Source: Asanoa ferruginea (GTDB lineage: Bacteria > Actinomycetota > Actinomycetes > Mycobacteriales > Micromonosporaceae). Taken from it: a stretch of DNA of 64,000 nucleotides. Shown piece after piece: positions 41,430-49,809 of this stretch. Position numbers and translations under genes: made by a program. Under the pieces are notes generated by a model. It had not been told where the DNA came from. It searched no databases and saw nothing but the letters and a program-made list of their open reading frames with translations. The DNA is taken from positions 5,022,001-5,086,000 of the forward strand of contig NZ_QUMQ01000001.1 in the NCBI RefSeq assembly GCF_003387075.1. Direction: 5' to 3'. The first letter of the stretch is position 1. Every line of letters begins with the position of its first letter.

Positions 41430-42289
41430 CCCAGCCGGTCTCCGCGGTCCGACAGGACCGGCCGCTTTCAGCGGTCCAGCAGGATCGGATCGCCTGGCGG
41501 CGCCGCCAGACGATCCGATCGATCCTGGTCGCGGCCGGCTCCACCGCGGTGCTCGGCGCGCTGCTGGTCTTCGCGGTCACCGGCGCGCCCGGCTGGGACC
41601 GGGTCCGCCAGTCGTTCCTCGACCCGTCGATCGCCGTCGACTCGCTGCCCGACATCCTGCGCGGGCTGTGGCTCAACATCCGGCTGCTGTTCTTCTGCGC
41701 GCTCGGCTCGCTGGGGCTGGGCCTGGTGATCGCGCTGCTGCGTACCCTCCGCGGTCCGGTCTTCTTCCCGGTCCGCGCCCTGGCGGTCAGCTACACCTAC
41801 ACGTTCCGCGGCCTGCCCCTGATCATCGTGATCTACGTGCTCACCCTGGGCGTGCCGGGCCTGCGCCTGCAGGGGATGCCGTCGGTGCTGGTGCTCGGCG
41901 GGGCGGCACTGGTGCTGACCTACTCGGGCTACATCGCCGAGGTGTTCCGCGCCGGCATCGAGTCGGTGCACCCGAGCCAGGTCGCGGCGGCCCGCTCGCT
42001 CGGCCTGTCCTACCGGCAGGCGATGCGCCACGTGGTGCTGCCGCAGGCGGTCCGCCGGGTGGCGCCGCCGCTGCTCAACGACACGGTCGCGCTCCAGAAG
42101 GACGTCGGCCTGGTCTCGCTCGCGGGCCCGATCGATGCGGTCCGCGCCGCGCAGATCTCGACGGCCGAACACTTCAACTACACGCCCTACATCGTCGCGG
42201 GGGTGCTCTTCGTGCTGCTCGCCATTCCGCTGATCGCGGTCACCGACTGGGTGACCCTGCGCGCCGCCCGCCGGCAGGCCGGCCAATGA
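41426..42289 (+). CDS. Amino acid ABC transporter permease
   Basis: A 287-aa permease of the His/Glu/Gln family with about five to six membrane segments. The cytoplasmic EAA-type loop reads AARSLGLSYRQAMRHVVLPQ (about residues 190-209), and TYTFRGLPLIIVIY is characteristic. The N-terminus holds a short duplication, SAVRQDRP then SAVQQDRI. GTG 41426 overlaps the SBP stop (GTGA) and the ATPase start overlaps its own stop. A 38-bp near-palindrome lies within codons 20-32. Confidence 0.9.
   Translation: MTQPVSAVRQDRPLSAVQQDRIAWRRRQTIRSILVAAGSTAVLGALLVFAVTGAPGWDRVRQSFLDPSIAVDSLPDILRGLWLNIRLLFFCALGSLGLGLVIALLRTLRGPVFFPVRALAVSYTYTFRGLPLIIVIYVLTLGVPGLRLQGMPSVLVLGGAALVLTYSGYIAEVFRAGIESVHPSQVAAARSLGLSYRQAMRHVVLPQAVRRVAPPLLNDTVALQKDVGLVSLAGPIDAVRAAQISTAEHFNYTPYIVAGVLFVLLAIPLIAVTDWVTLRAARRQAGQ
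41483..41520. repeat. 38-bp near-perfect palindrome inside the permease gene
   Basis: The centre CTGGCGGCGCCGCCAG (41494-41509) is a perfect 16-bp palindrome. After one mismatch (41493/41510) ten further base pairs match on each side (GATCGGATCG at 41483-41492 against CGATCCGATC at 41511-41520). Total: 38 bases with one mismatched pair. It is unlike the GC hairpins that mark gene ends here, because it lies in coding sequence near a translation start. Confidence 0.85.
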
Positions 42290-43023
42290 CCGCCGTGCTC
42301 TCCTGCCGGGGCGTCCGCAAGGTCTTCGGGTCGTCGGTGGTGCTCGACGGGCTGGATCTCGACGTGGCCGAGCACGAGGTGGTGGCGCTGATCGGCGCGT
42401 CCGGCTCGGGCAAGTCGACCCTGCTGCGCTGCGTCAACCTGCTGGAGGAACTCGACGACGGCACGATCCACCTGGACGGTTCGCACATCACCGATCCGAG
42501 GATCAACCCCGATCTCGTACGCCGGAAGATCGGCATCGTCTTCCAGGCCTACAACCTGTTCCCGCACCTGTCGGTCCTCGACAACATCACCCTCGCGCCG
42601 GTGCGCGTCCACAAGCGCCCTCGCGCGGAGGCCCGCGAGCAGGCGCTGGCGCTGCTGGCCCGGATCGGCCTGGCCGACAAGGCCGACGCCTATCCGGACC
42701 GGCTCTCCGGCGGGCAACAGCAACGGGTCGCGATCGTCCGCGCGCTGGTCAACTCGCCGCGGCTGTTGCTGCTCGACGAGGTCACGTCGGCCCTCGACCC
42801 GGAGCTGGTCGGCGAGGTGCTCGACCTGATCCGCGACCTCAAGAACGACGGCATGACCATGGTGCTGGCCACGCACGAGATGAGCTTCGCGCGCCAGGTG
42901 GCCGACCGGGTCTGCTTCCTCGACGCGGGCCGGATCCTCGAGCAGGGCCCACCCGACCAGGTCTTCGACGAGCCGGCCGAGGCCCGCACCCAACAGTTCC
43001 TCCGCCGCCTCAGCGCGGCGTAA
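42286..43023 (+). CDS. Amino acid ABC transporter ATP-binding protein
   Basis: A 245-aa ABC ATPase, complete: Walker A GASGSGKST, Q-loop VFQAYNLFPHLSV, signature LSGGQQQRVAIVRAL, Walker B LLLLDEVTSALDPEL and the H-loop His in LATHEMSFA. Such ATPases power polar amino acid uptake. ATG 42286 overlaps the permease stop, so SBP, permease and ATPase form one coupled operon. Confidence 0.93.
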   Translation: MTAVLSCRGVRKVFGSSVVLDGLDLDVAEHEVVALIGASGSGKSTLLRCVNLLEELDDGTIHLDGSHITDPRINPDLVRRKIGIVFQAYNLFPHLSVLDNITLAPVRVHKRPRAEAREQALALLARIGLADKADAYPDRLSGGQQQRVAIVRALVNSPRLLLLDEVTSALDPELVGEVLDLIRDLKNDGMTMVLATHEMSFARQVADRVCFLDAGRILEQGPPDQVFDEPAEARTQQFLRRLSAA

Positions 43024-43051
43024 TCATACGACTACTCTCCGTGCGATATAA

Positions 43052-43083
43052 CCGAGTTTGTCTCCAATGAGGAGAGATCTCGG
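43052..43083 (+). promoter_or_regulatory. Leader hairpin with duplicated Shine-Dalgarno sequence
   Basis: CCGAG (43052-43056) and CTCGG (43079-43083) pair, as do TCTCC (43061-43065) and GGAGA (43071-43075). The hairpin hides one GAGGAGAGA (43069-43077), while a second identical copy (43092-43100) sits free before the GTG at 43102. This could affect translation of the collagen-like protein; evidence is structural only. Confidence 0.35.
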
Positions 43084-43101
43084 CTTTCATCGAGGAGAGA
43101 C

Positions 43102-43677
43102 GTGGAACCAGTTACCAAACGTCGGGTGCGGCGCGCGCTCGGCGTGACCGGTGTCGCCGCCGCCGTCGTGTTGGCCTTCGGCGGGTTCGCGCAGGCCGAC
43201 ACCGAAAAGGCGGCCGGCACCATCTACGCCTGCGTCAACAACCGGACCGGCGACGTGCGTATCCCCAACCCGTTCAACGGCGGTGGCCAGCGCTGCAACA
43301 AGGGCGAGCGGTGGGTGGTCTGGAACGTGCAGGGACCCCGCGGCCCGCAGGGAGAGCGCGGCGCTCCCGGACCGCGCGGGCCCGCCGGGCCGGCCGGGCC
43401 GGCCGGCCTCACCGGTGTCGGCCAGTCCGTTCCCAACAGCGGTAGCATCCCGGCGAACTCCTCGGATACGCCGGTCACCGCCAACTGTCCGGCCGGCATG
43501 GTCGCCACCGGCGGCGGGTTCCTGGAGAACAGCAACTTCGTGCGGGTGCTCGCCAGCCGGCCCAATCCGCAGAGCGGCGCCGGCCCTTTCACCGGCTGGA
43601 CGGTGAATTTCGCCAACTCGAGCGGCCAGGTGGGCACGGGCAGCGCCTACGTGCTCTGCTACACCGCACCTAGCTGA
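43102..43677 (+). CDS. Secreted collagen-like repeat protein
   Basis: A 191-aa exported protein. The basic N-terminus and hydrophobic core (VAAAVVLAFGGFAQA) form a signal peptide, likely cut after AQA (residue 32). After a Cys-containing segment (YACVNNRTGDVRI ... QRCNKGERWVVWN) residues 78-105 are Gly-X-Y triplets (GPRGPQGERGAPGPRG ...), about nine in number. A C-terminal domain follows (NCPAGMVATGGGFLENSNFV ... AYVLCYTAPS). Short collagen-like tracts with such a head domain occur in actinobacterial secreted proteins. GTG 43102 has GAGGAGA directly upstream. It has its own terminator. Confidence 0.85.
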   Translation: MEPVTKRRVRRALGVTGVAAAVVLAFGGFAQADTEKAAGTIYACVNNRTGDVRIPNPFNGGGQRCNKGERWVVWNVQGPRGPQGERGAPGPRGPAGPAGPAGLTGVGQSVPNSGSIPANSSDTPVTANCPAGMVATGGGFLENSNFVRVLASRPNPQSGAGPFTGWTVNFANSSGQVGTGSAYVLCYTAPS

Positions 43678-43689
43678 TCCGAGAACAAC

Positions 43690-43728
43690 AAAAAGGGGGC
43701 GTCACCAACCGGTGGCGTCCCCTTGTCC
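43690..43728 (+). terminator. Terminator after the collagen-like gene
   Basis: GGGGGCGTCACC (43695-43706) pairs with GGTGGCGTCCCC (43711-43722) over 12 positions, two being G-U, with an AACC loop. A run of A precedes it and TTGTCCTT follows, so it may work in both directions. Confidence 0.75.
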
Positions 43729-43844
43729 TTCTCAACTATATCCACGCGTCAACCTCGGCGAATCGGCCCGGGTGCTGATTTTCTGGCTCAGAACCGCCCA
43801 TATGCTCGCCGGAGCCAATCCAGCACGGAACCCGGGGGAGCATC

Positions 43845-46097
43845 GTGCCCGCAGGCAGAACGCAGGAGATCGCGGCCGAGCAGCGCGTCGTCGATCGGGT
43901 CTACGAGCGGCTCGAGGAGTTGCGGGCGCAGGCCAGGGCGCTCGAAGGCGAAGGACATGGGCGGGCGAGCGGCAACACCGCCGTCGGTCTGGTCGAGCGT
44001 GACGCGATCGTGCACCGTGCCGCCGTGCGGCTGCACGAACTCGACACCGAGGAAGAAGGCCTGGTGTTCGGCCGGCTCGACTTCGACGACGGCGAGATCT
44101 ACCACATTGGACGGTTGGGGGTACGCGACGGCCACGAGCCGTTGCTCGTCGACTGGCGCGCACCCGCCGCGGCGCCGTTCTACCGGGCCACCGCCGGCGA
44201 CCCGCTCGGTGTGGTGCGCCGGCGGGTCATCTTCTGCCGCGGCCAGGCGGTGGTCGACCTCGACGACGACGTGCTCACGCCCGACGCGGTCGGCGACCTG
44301 CGGGTGCTCGGCGAAGGGGCGCTGCTGGCCGCGCTGCGCCGCTCGCGCGGCCCGCACATGCGCGACATCGTCACCACCATCCAGCGGGAGCAGGACGAGG
44401 CGATCCGCGCACCCGCCCGCGGCGTCACGCTGATCACCGGCGGCCCGGGCACCGGCAAGACCCAGGTCGCGCTGCACCGGGCGGCCTACCTGCTCTACAC
44501 CGACCGCGGCCGGTTCACCGGCGGGCGCATCCTGGTGGTCGGGCCGTCGACGGTGTTCACCAGCTACATCGGCCGGGTGCTGCCGTCGCTCGGCGAAGAC
44601 AGCGTGCACCTGCGCGCCATCGGCGAACTCGTCGACGGCGTGACCGCCACCCGCCGCGACCGCGCGGAGGTCGCCGAGATCAAGGGCAGCGAGCGGATGC
44701 TCGGCGTGCTGGTCGAGCTGATGTGGCAGACGCCGCCAACGGCACCGGACCGACTGCGCCTGGTGTACGCCGGCCAGGTGCTCACCCTCGACGCGGCCGA
44801 CCTGTCGGCGGCCCGCACCCGGGTGCGCGAACGCTGCCAAGCGGCCGGCACCCCGCCCAACGGCGCCCGACCGGAAGCCGTCGCGGCGTTGGCGGCCGCC
44901 CTCTGGACGAAGGTCGACGGCGCGCACCTCGACCCGGAACTGTTCGCCGACGAGGTCGCCGAGCGCGGCGAGTTCGAACGGTTCCTGCGCGCCTGGTGGC
45001 CGCCGCTGACACCGCCGCTGGTGCTGGCCTGGCTCGCCGACCCGGCCCGGGCGGTCGGGGTCGACAACGCGGAAGCGCTGGCCGCGTCCTACCGGGGCGA
45101 CTGGTCTGTCGACGACGTACCCCTGCTCGACGAACTGGCCGAACTGCTCGGCACACCACCGAAGCCGCCCAGGGCGCCCGAGCCCGAATGGCGGCTGCGC
45201 GAGCTGACCAGCGGCCCGCGGCTGGTGGAGACGTTCGTGCTGAGCTGCGGGCTGCGTGACGGGTGGGAGCTCTACGCGCCCGGGCTCGCGACGCCGATCG
45301 CGGTGGCCGGGCCGGCGATCGACAACGACGCCTACGGTGTCGCGCAGCGCTGGGCGGAGGCGATCATCCTTCGCGAGGGGCAACGGGTGGTGGGCTGGCA
45401 GGACGGCTTCGACCCGCACGGCGAGGAGGGCTACGTGCCGCTGCTGGCCGACCCGCTGCCCGTCCAGGAGCCCGACGACGCGCCCGTCGAGGACCGCTAC
45501 CTGCACGTGATCCTCGACGAGGCACAGGACCTGTCGCCGATGGAGTGCCGGGTGATCGCGCGGCGGGCGGCGTACGCGTCGATGACGGTTGTCGGCGACC
45601 TCGGGCAGGCGACGCACCCGCTGGCCAGTGACTCGTGGCCGGAACTGCTGGCCCGGCTGGGCAAGCGCGAGGTGCGGGAGTTGGACCTGCGCACGGGATA
45701 TCGGGTGCCGCAGCGGATCGCCGACTTCGCGGCCCGGGCGCTCACGCCGGGTATCGAGCCGACCCGGTCCTACCAGCCGGGCGGCGCGCTGTCGGTGCGC
45801 GCGGTCGACGATCTGGTCGGCGCGGTGCGCGAGGCGGTGCGGCAGGCACCGGCCGGCGCCACGGTCGCCGTCATCGCCACTGACGAGCTGGCCGGGTCAC
45901 TCGACCTGCCGGGGGTGACGGTGCTGCCGGCCAGCCTGGTCAAGGGCCTCGAGTTCGACCACGTGATCGTCGTGGAGCCGGCCGACATCGTGGCCGCCGA
46001 GCCGCGCGGCATGAACCGGTTGTATGTGGCGCTGACCCGCGCGGTCGCGGGCTTGGTCGTGCTGCACCGCAAGCCGTTGCCGGCGCGGCTCCGCTAA
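43845..46097 (+). CDS. HelD/HelR-type RNA polymerase-associated ATPase (UvrD-like superfamily 1)
   Basis: A 750-aa SF1-type ATPase. The N-terminus is a charged coiled-coil (EQRVVDRVYERLEELRAQAR), followed by a segment shared by HelD-like proteins (RLDFDDGEIYHIGRLGVRDG, PLLVDWRAPAAAPFYRAT). Walker A GGPGTGKT is near residue 198, Walker B VILDEAQDLSPME near 553, and LRTGYRVP, KGLEFDHVIVVEP and NRLYVALTRA are C-terminal helicase motifs. HelD-like proteins remove stalled RNA polymerase from DNA; the HelR branch protects against rifamycins. The branch cannot be fixed by eye. GTG 43845 has GGGGGAG upstream. It converges with the PNPOx gene, overlapping by four bases. Confidence 0.87.
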   Translation: MPAGRTQEIAAEQRVVDRVYERLEELRAQARALEGEGHGRASGNTAVGLVERDAIVHRAAVRLHELDTEEEGLVFGRLDFDDGEIYHIGRLGVRDGHEPLLVDWRAPAAAPFYRATAGDPLGVVRRRVIFCRGQAVVDLDDDVLTPDAVGDLRVLGEGALLAALRRSRGPHMRDIVTTIQREQDEAIRAPARGVTLITGGPGTGKTQVALHRAAYLLYTDRGRFTGGRILVVGPSTVFTSYIGRVLPSLGEDSVHLRAIGELVDGVTATRRDRAEVAEIKGSERMLGVLVELMWQTPPTAPDRLRLVYAGQVLTLDAADLSAARTRVRERCQAAGTPPNGARPEAVAALAAALWTKVDGAHLDPELFADEVAERGEFERFLRAWWPPLTPPLVLAWLADPARAVGVDNAEALAASYRGDWSVDDVPLLDELAELLGTPPKPPRAPEPEWRLRELTSGPRLVETFVLSCGLRDGWELYAPGLATPIAVAGPAIDNDAYGVAQRWAEAIILREGQRVVGWQDGFDPHGEEGYVPLLADPLPVQEPDDAPVEDRYLHVILDEAQDLSPMECRVIARRAAYASMTVVGDLGQATHPLASDSWPELLARLGKREVRELDLRTGYRVPQRIADFAARALTPGIEPTRSYQPGGALSVRAVDDLVGAVREAVRQAPAGATVAVIATDELAGSLDLPGVTVLPASLVKGLEFDHVIVVEPADIVAAEPRGMNRLYVALTRAVAGLVVLHRKPLPARLR

Positions 46098-46573
46098 GGC
46101 TCGACCCGCTGCCGGGAGTCGATGCCGGTGCCGTAATCCGGGTCGCGGCCCGGCACGTGCAGGTCGTGGTTGGTCGCCACGGCCAGGTAGAGGCGCAGGT
46201 CGGTGTCGGCGGCGAAGTCGTCGGGCGTGAACGCCTTCGCGCCCGGCGCCGGCCGGGCGAACGCCTCGGCACAGCGCCGGGGCAACTCGTCGTCGGGCAC
46301 CTGAGCGGCCCGCGCATCGACGTAGACCGCGCGCCCCTCGCCGATCGCCGCGGTCGAGTCGAAGATGACGATGGCGACGTCGGGCCGCTCGGCGACGTTG
46401 ACCGAGTGGTGCGCCAACGGCGACGAGACCCAGTAGAACTCGCGGTAGCCGACGTGGGTGAAGTAGACCGGCGACACCCGCGGCTTGTGGTCGGGCCCGG
46501 TGGTGCCGAGCGTCAGGTAACGATTGCCGTCGATGACCCGCCGGGCCCGGTCGTTGAGCTCCTCGGCCGCCAC
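46094..46573 (-). CDS. Pyridoxamine 5-phosphate oxidase-fold protein
   Basis: A 159-aa split-barrel flavin-type protein: LNDRARRVIDGNRYLTLGTT, KPRVSPVYFTHVGYREFYWV, HHSVNVAERPDVAIVIFDST, GEGRAVYVDARAAQVPD. Such proteins bind FMN, F420 or heme, and the cofactor is not evident. GTG 46573 is chosen because GGGAGGGG lies about seven bases upstream; a GTG at 46579 is too close to it. It follows the LtrA gene on the same strand by 43 bases. Confidence 0.82.
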   Translation of the reverse strand: MAAEELNDRARRVIDGNRYLTLGTTGPDHKPRVSPVYFTHVGYREFYWVSSPLAHHSVNVAERPDVAIVIFDSTAAIGEGRAVYVDARAAQVPDDELPRRCAEAFARPAPGAKAFTPDDFAADTDLRLYLAVATNHDLHVPGRDPDYGTGIDSRQRVEP

Positions 46574-46616
46574 AGCCACCCCTCCCGTAGCAGAAGAGCG
46601 CCCATCCTCGCACGGG

Positions 46617-47773
46617 TCAGGCCGGCTCGGGGACCCGCGCGCCGCGCCGGAGGTTGAGCAGGACGTGCGCCACCGCGACACCGAGGATCGCCAGCAGCGC
46701 CCACAGCGGGTCGGCCGGGCCGACGGCGGCGATGACGGCCAGCAGCGCCACGAGCCCGGTGCGCCCGACGACCAGCGAGTTGGCCCACGGCACCCGTTGC
46801 AGCAGCGTGAGCAGGTTGAGGCCGAGCAGGTAGAGGACGAGCCCGCTCGCGGCGATCACCCGTGCGGCCGTCTGTTGCGCTGCGCCGGCCGCCCACAGGA
46901 CGGTGAGCTGGGCGCCGACGCCGATGCCGACACGCCCAGCACGATCGGGAAATGCCCGTAGGCGAAGACGGTCGCCGCGTTCCACCCGCTGCTCGGCGGC
47001 TTGAGCGCGGCGGCGCGCAGCGCCCAGGCCCGCCGGTCGAAATAGCCCCACCACACCGCGCAGGCGAGCAGGGCCGTGCAGAGCACCGCCGCGATCGGGC
47101 GCGGGCCCCACCGGGTGACGGCGTCGGCGGCCAGGCCGCCGGTGGTGATGATCGACTCGCCGAGCACGATGATGAAGAAGGCCGCGAACCGGTCGGCGAG
47201 ATGGTCGGCGTCGACGGGCAGCAGGCCGACCCGCCGCTCGATCAGCACCGAGGTCGCCAGGTCGATCAGCACCGCGACCGACCAGATCCCCAGACGCACG
47301 CCGGGCGGCAGCGGCGCTCCCGCGGCCCACAGCACCACGGCGGAGCTGAAGCCGAGCACGTACCCGCTGGCCTGTTCGCGGGCCCGGCTCTCGGAGCGCC
47401 AGGCCCGCGCGTAGAGGCCGATCAAAATCAACCGGATGAAGATGTACGAGAGGCCGAGCACCATCGTCCCCGAACCGGGCACGCGGGTCAGGCTGAGCCC
47501 GAGCGCGCCCATCCCGATGGCCGCGGCCAGCACCGACGCGCGGTGCACCGGGTCGTCGACGGTGTAGCGGTTGTCGTAGAACGTGAACCCGTTCCAGCCC
47601 CACCACAGCGGCACGAAGACCAGGGCCAGCACGCCGGCGCCGTGCCAGGTCGGGTCGAGCCGCAGCAGGCGGGCGGCCTGGGACACCGCGACGGCGACGA
47701 CCAGATCGAAGAAGAGCTCCAGCGACGTGGACCGCCGCGCCGCGTCGCCGAACAGGACCGGGCCCGGCACCAT
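46617..47773 (-). pseudogene. Low temperature requirement A (LtrA) family membrane protein, interrupted by a frameshift
   Basis: The first part (RRSTSLELFFDLVVAVAVSQ, LWWGWNGFTFYDNRY, FFIIVLGESIITTGG, WWGYFDRRAW) is a multi-pass LtrA-family membrane protein. Near plus-strand 46930 the frame shifts by one base: AYGHFPIVLGV should continue into VGIGVGAQLTVLWAAGAAQQ, but that lies in the next frame and runs on to the stop at 46617. Without correction the protein ends early at 46856. One extra base would give an uninterrupted product. It is either a pseudogene or a sequencing deletion. The start may be ATG 47773 or GTG 47833. Function of the family is unclear. Confidence 0.78.
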
Positions 47774-47866
47774 CGTCACGTTACTTGGTGTTCGTCCGGC
47801 TATGATCGGATACCCGATCTTCGCGTACGCCACTCATCCGCGGTGCCGGCGTGGTGTCATGAGGGC

Positions 47867-49750
47867 TTGACGGCGGCCGAGCTTCGACGGAGCGCGGGCC
47901 CCGCCGGCGGTGTGCTGGCCAGGCCCTGGCTGTGGCTACTCCTGGGGATCTTCGTCGCCGCGACCATCGTGATCCTGACCGGGCCGGCTCCGGCGATCAC
48001 CTCCTGGGTCACCCAGGCCGTGTGCTTCGCCGTCTTCGCGGTGCTGTCCTGGCAACTGGCGAACAGCCGGCGCTCGTCGCCTCGCGCGCGCCGGTTCTGG
48101 CGGGCGGCCGCGGTCAGCGGCGTCATATTCGTGGCGGGCGCGGCGTTGCGGGCGATCGACGTGGCGGTCGACCCCGGACTACACAGCACCGCCTGGACGG
48201 CGCCGACGGCGCTGGTCACGATCGGTTCGGCGTGGCTGCTGGCCTTCATCTTCATCTGCGTCGAACGCGACGGACCGCCGCAGCGCGACCTGTGGATCGA
48301 CGCGGGCACCGTCGTGGTGGCGGCGGCGGTCTTCATCTGGACGATCGCGCTGACCGGTGCGCTCGGCGCCGAGAAGCCGGAGCAGAAGGTCTGGACCGCG
48401 GTCGGGGCGATCATCCTGCTGGTCTCCGCCTTCGCCGTCACCCACCTGCTGGTCACCGGGACCGCACCGTTCCCGGTCCTGGCCGGCGTCGCCATCGGTG
48501 CGGCCGCTGCCCTGCACGGGCTCGAACGCGCCCTCAACCCGCAGGTCATGAACGCCGACGACGCGGAGTGGGTGCTGGTGATCCGGCTGCTGCCGGCGTT
48601 GCTGCTGGCCGCCGCGCCATGCCTGGCGGAGCTGGGAGCCGTCCGGCCGGCGCTCAGCCGGCGCAGCGCCGGCTTCGTCGCACCGCTCGTCGCGCTCGGC
48701 ACCACGCAGGTGCTGCTCATCGCGCAACTTTCCGACGAGGGCCTGGACGCGCGGAGCTGGGGCACCGCCATGGGCACGGTGATCATCGCCGGCCTGATCA
48801 TCCTGCGGCAGGACGGGCTGCTGGTGCAGAACGCCCGGCTGGTCGGCCGCCTCGATCGGACCGTCGACGAGGTCGGCCGGCGGGAGCGGTGGTTCCGGTC
48901 GCTGGTCGAGCACGCCTCGGACATCACGATGGTCCTCGACGGCCACGGCGTCATCACCTACGTGACGCCGGCCCTGCGGCCGATGCTCGGGCAGGAGCCG
49001 GCGGCGGCGGTCGGGCAGCCGGTGGCCGCGGCGCTGCGGCCGGTCGACGCCGAGCGGCTCGAGGCGCTGCTCGCGTCGGTGATGGCCGGCCGGATGGTGA
49101 CCGCGACCGACGAGTTGGAGGTACGCCGGGCCGACGGCGCCCGCCGCTGGCTGGAGGTGATCGCGACCGGCCGCCTCAAGGACCCGGCGGTCGTCGGTCT
49201 GGTGCTCAACATCCGCGACGTCTCCGACACCGTTGCGCTGCGGGAGCGGCTCTGGCACGACGCGAGCCACGACCCGCTGACCGGGCTGGCCAACCGCACC
49301 CTGTTCAACGAGCGTGCCGAGGCGCTGCGCGAACCCGCCGCCCGCGGCCGGGGCAGTGCGGTGCTGCTGCTCGACCTCGACCAGTTCAAAGACGTCAACG
49401 ACGAGTTCGGGCACCCGGCCGGCGACGAGTTGCTGCGCATCGCCGCGCGGCGGATCGAGCACAGCGTGCGGCCGGCGGACACGGTCGCCCGGCTCGGCGG
49501 CGACGAGTTCAGCGTGATCCTGGTCGACACGACCGAGGCGGCGGCGGCCGACACCGCCCGCCGGATCGTCGACGCCCTGGCTCGGCCGGTGTCGATCGAC
49601 GACCACGTCCTGCGCCCGGCCGCCAGCGTGGGCGTCGCGGTCAGTGTCGACAAGCCGATCGAGGCCCTGCTGCGCGACGCCGACGAGGCCATGTATGCCG
49701 CCAAACGGCACGGCTCGGGCGCCGAACTGTTCCACGAGCACCTCCGCTAG
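47867..49750 (+). CDS. Membrane-bound PAS-GGDEF protein, probable diguanylate cyclase
   Basis: A 627-aa protein with an N-terminal membrane region of about eight to nine hydrophobic segments (WLWLLLGIFVAATIVILTG onward to about residue 320), a PAS domain (VEHASDITMVLDGHGVITYV, then RRWLEVIATGRLKD) and a GGDEF domain (DPLTGLANRTLFNE, LLLDLDQFKDVNDEFGH, ARLGGDEFSVIL). The catalytic motif is canonical, so it should make cyclic di-GMP in response to a membrane or cytosolic signal. There is no EAL domain. The start is uncertain; TTG 47867 with GAGGG upstream places the first helix at the N-terminus. Confidence 0.85.
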   Translation: MTAAELRRSAGPAGGVLARPWLWLLLGIFVAATIVILTGPAPAITSWVTQAVCFAVFAVLSWQLANSRRSSPRARRFWRAAAVSGVIFVAGAALRAIDVAVDPGLHSTAWTAPTALVTIGSAWLLAFIFICVERDGPPQRDLWIDAGTVVVAAAVFIWTIALTGALGAEKPEQKVWTAVGAIILLVSAFAVTHLLVTGTAPFPVLAGVAIGAAAALHGLERALNPQVMNADDAEWVLVIRLLPALLLAAAPCLAELGAVRPALSRRSAGFVAPLVALGTTQVLLIAQLSDEGLDARSWGTAMGTVIIAGLIILRQDGLLVQNARLVGRLDRTVDEVGRRERWFRSLVEHASDITMVLDGHGVITYVTPALRPMLGQEPAAAVGQPVAAALRPVDAERLEALLASVMAGRMVTATDELEVRRADGARRWLEVIATGRLKDPAVVGLVLNIRDVSDTVALRERLWHDASHDPLTGLANRTLFNERAEALREPAARGRGSAVLLLDLDQFKDVNDEFGHPAGDELLRIAARRIEHSVRPADTVARLGGDEFSVILVDTTEAAAADTARRIVDALARPVSIDDHVLRPAASVGVAVSVDKPIEALLRDADEAMYAAKRHGSGAELFHEHLR

Positions 49751-49809
49751 CGCGGCACTGGCCGAACGGGGGAATCGACGGTTGTCGCCGGCCCGTAGGT
49801 TCTCCTGCC

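Noticed and set aside
43730-43844. Rifamycin-associated element upstream of the HelD/HelR-type gene
   Set aside because: No long palindrome of the expected kind is present between the collagen-gene terminator and the start codon.
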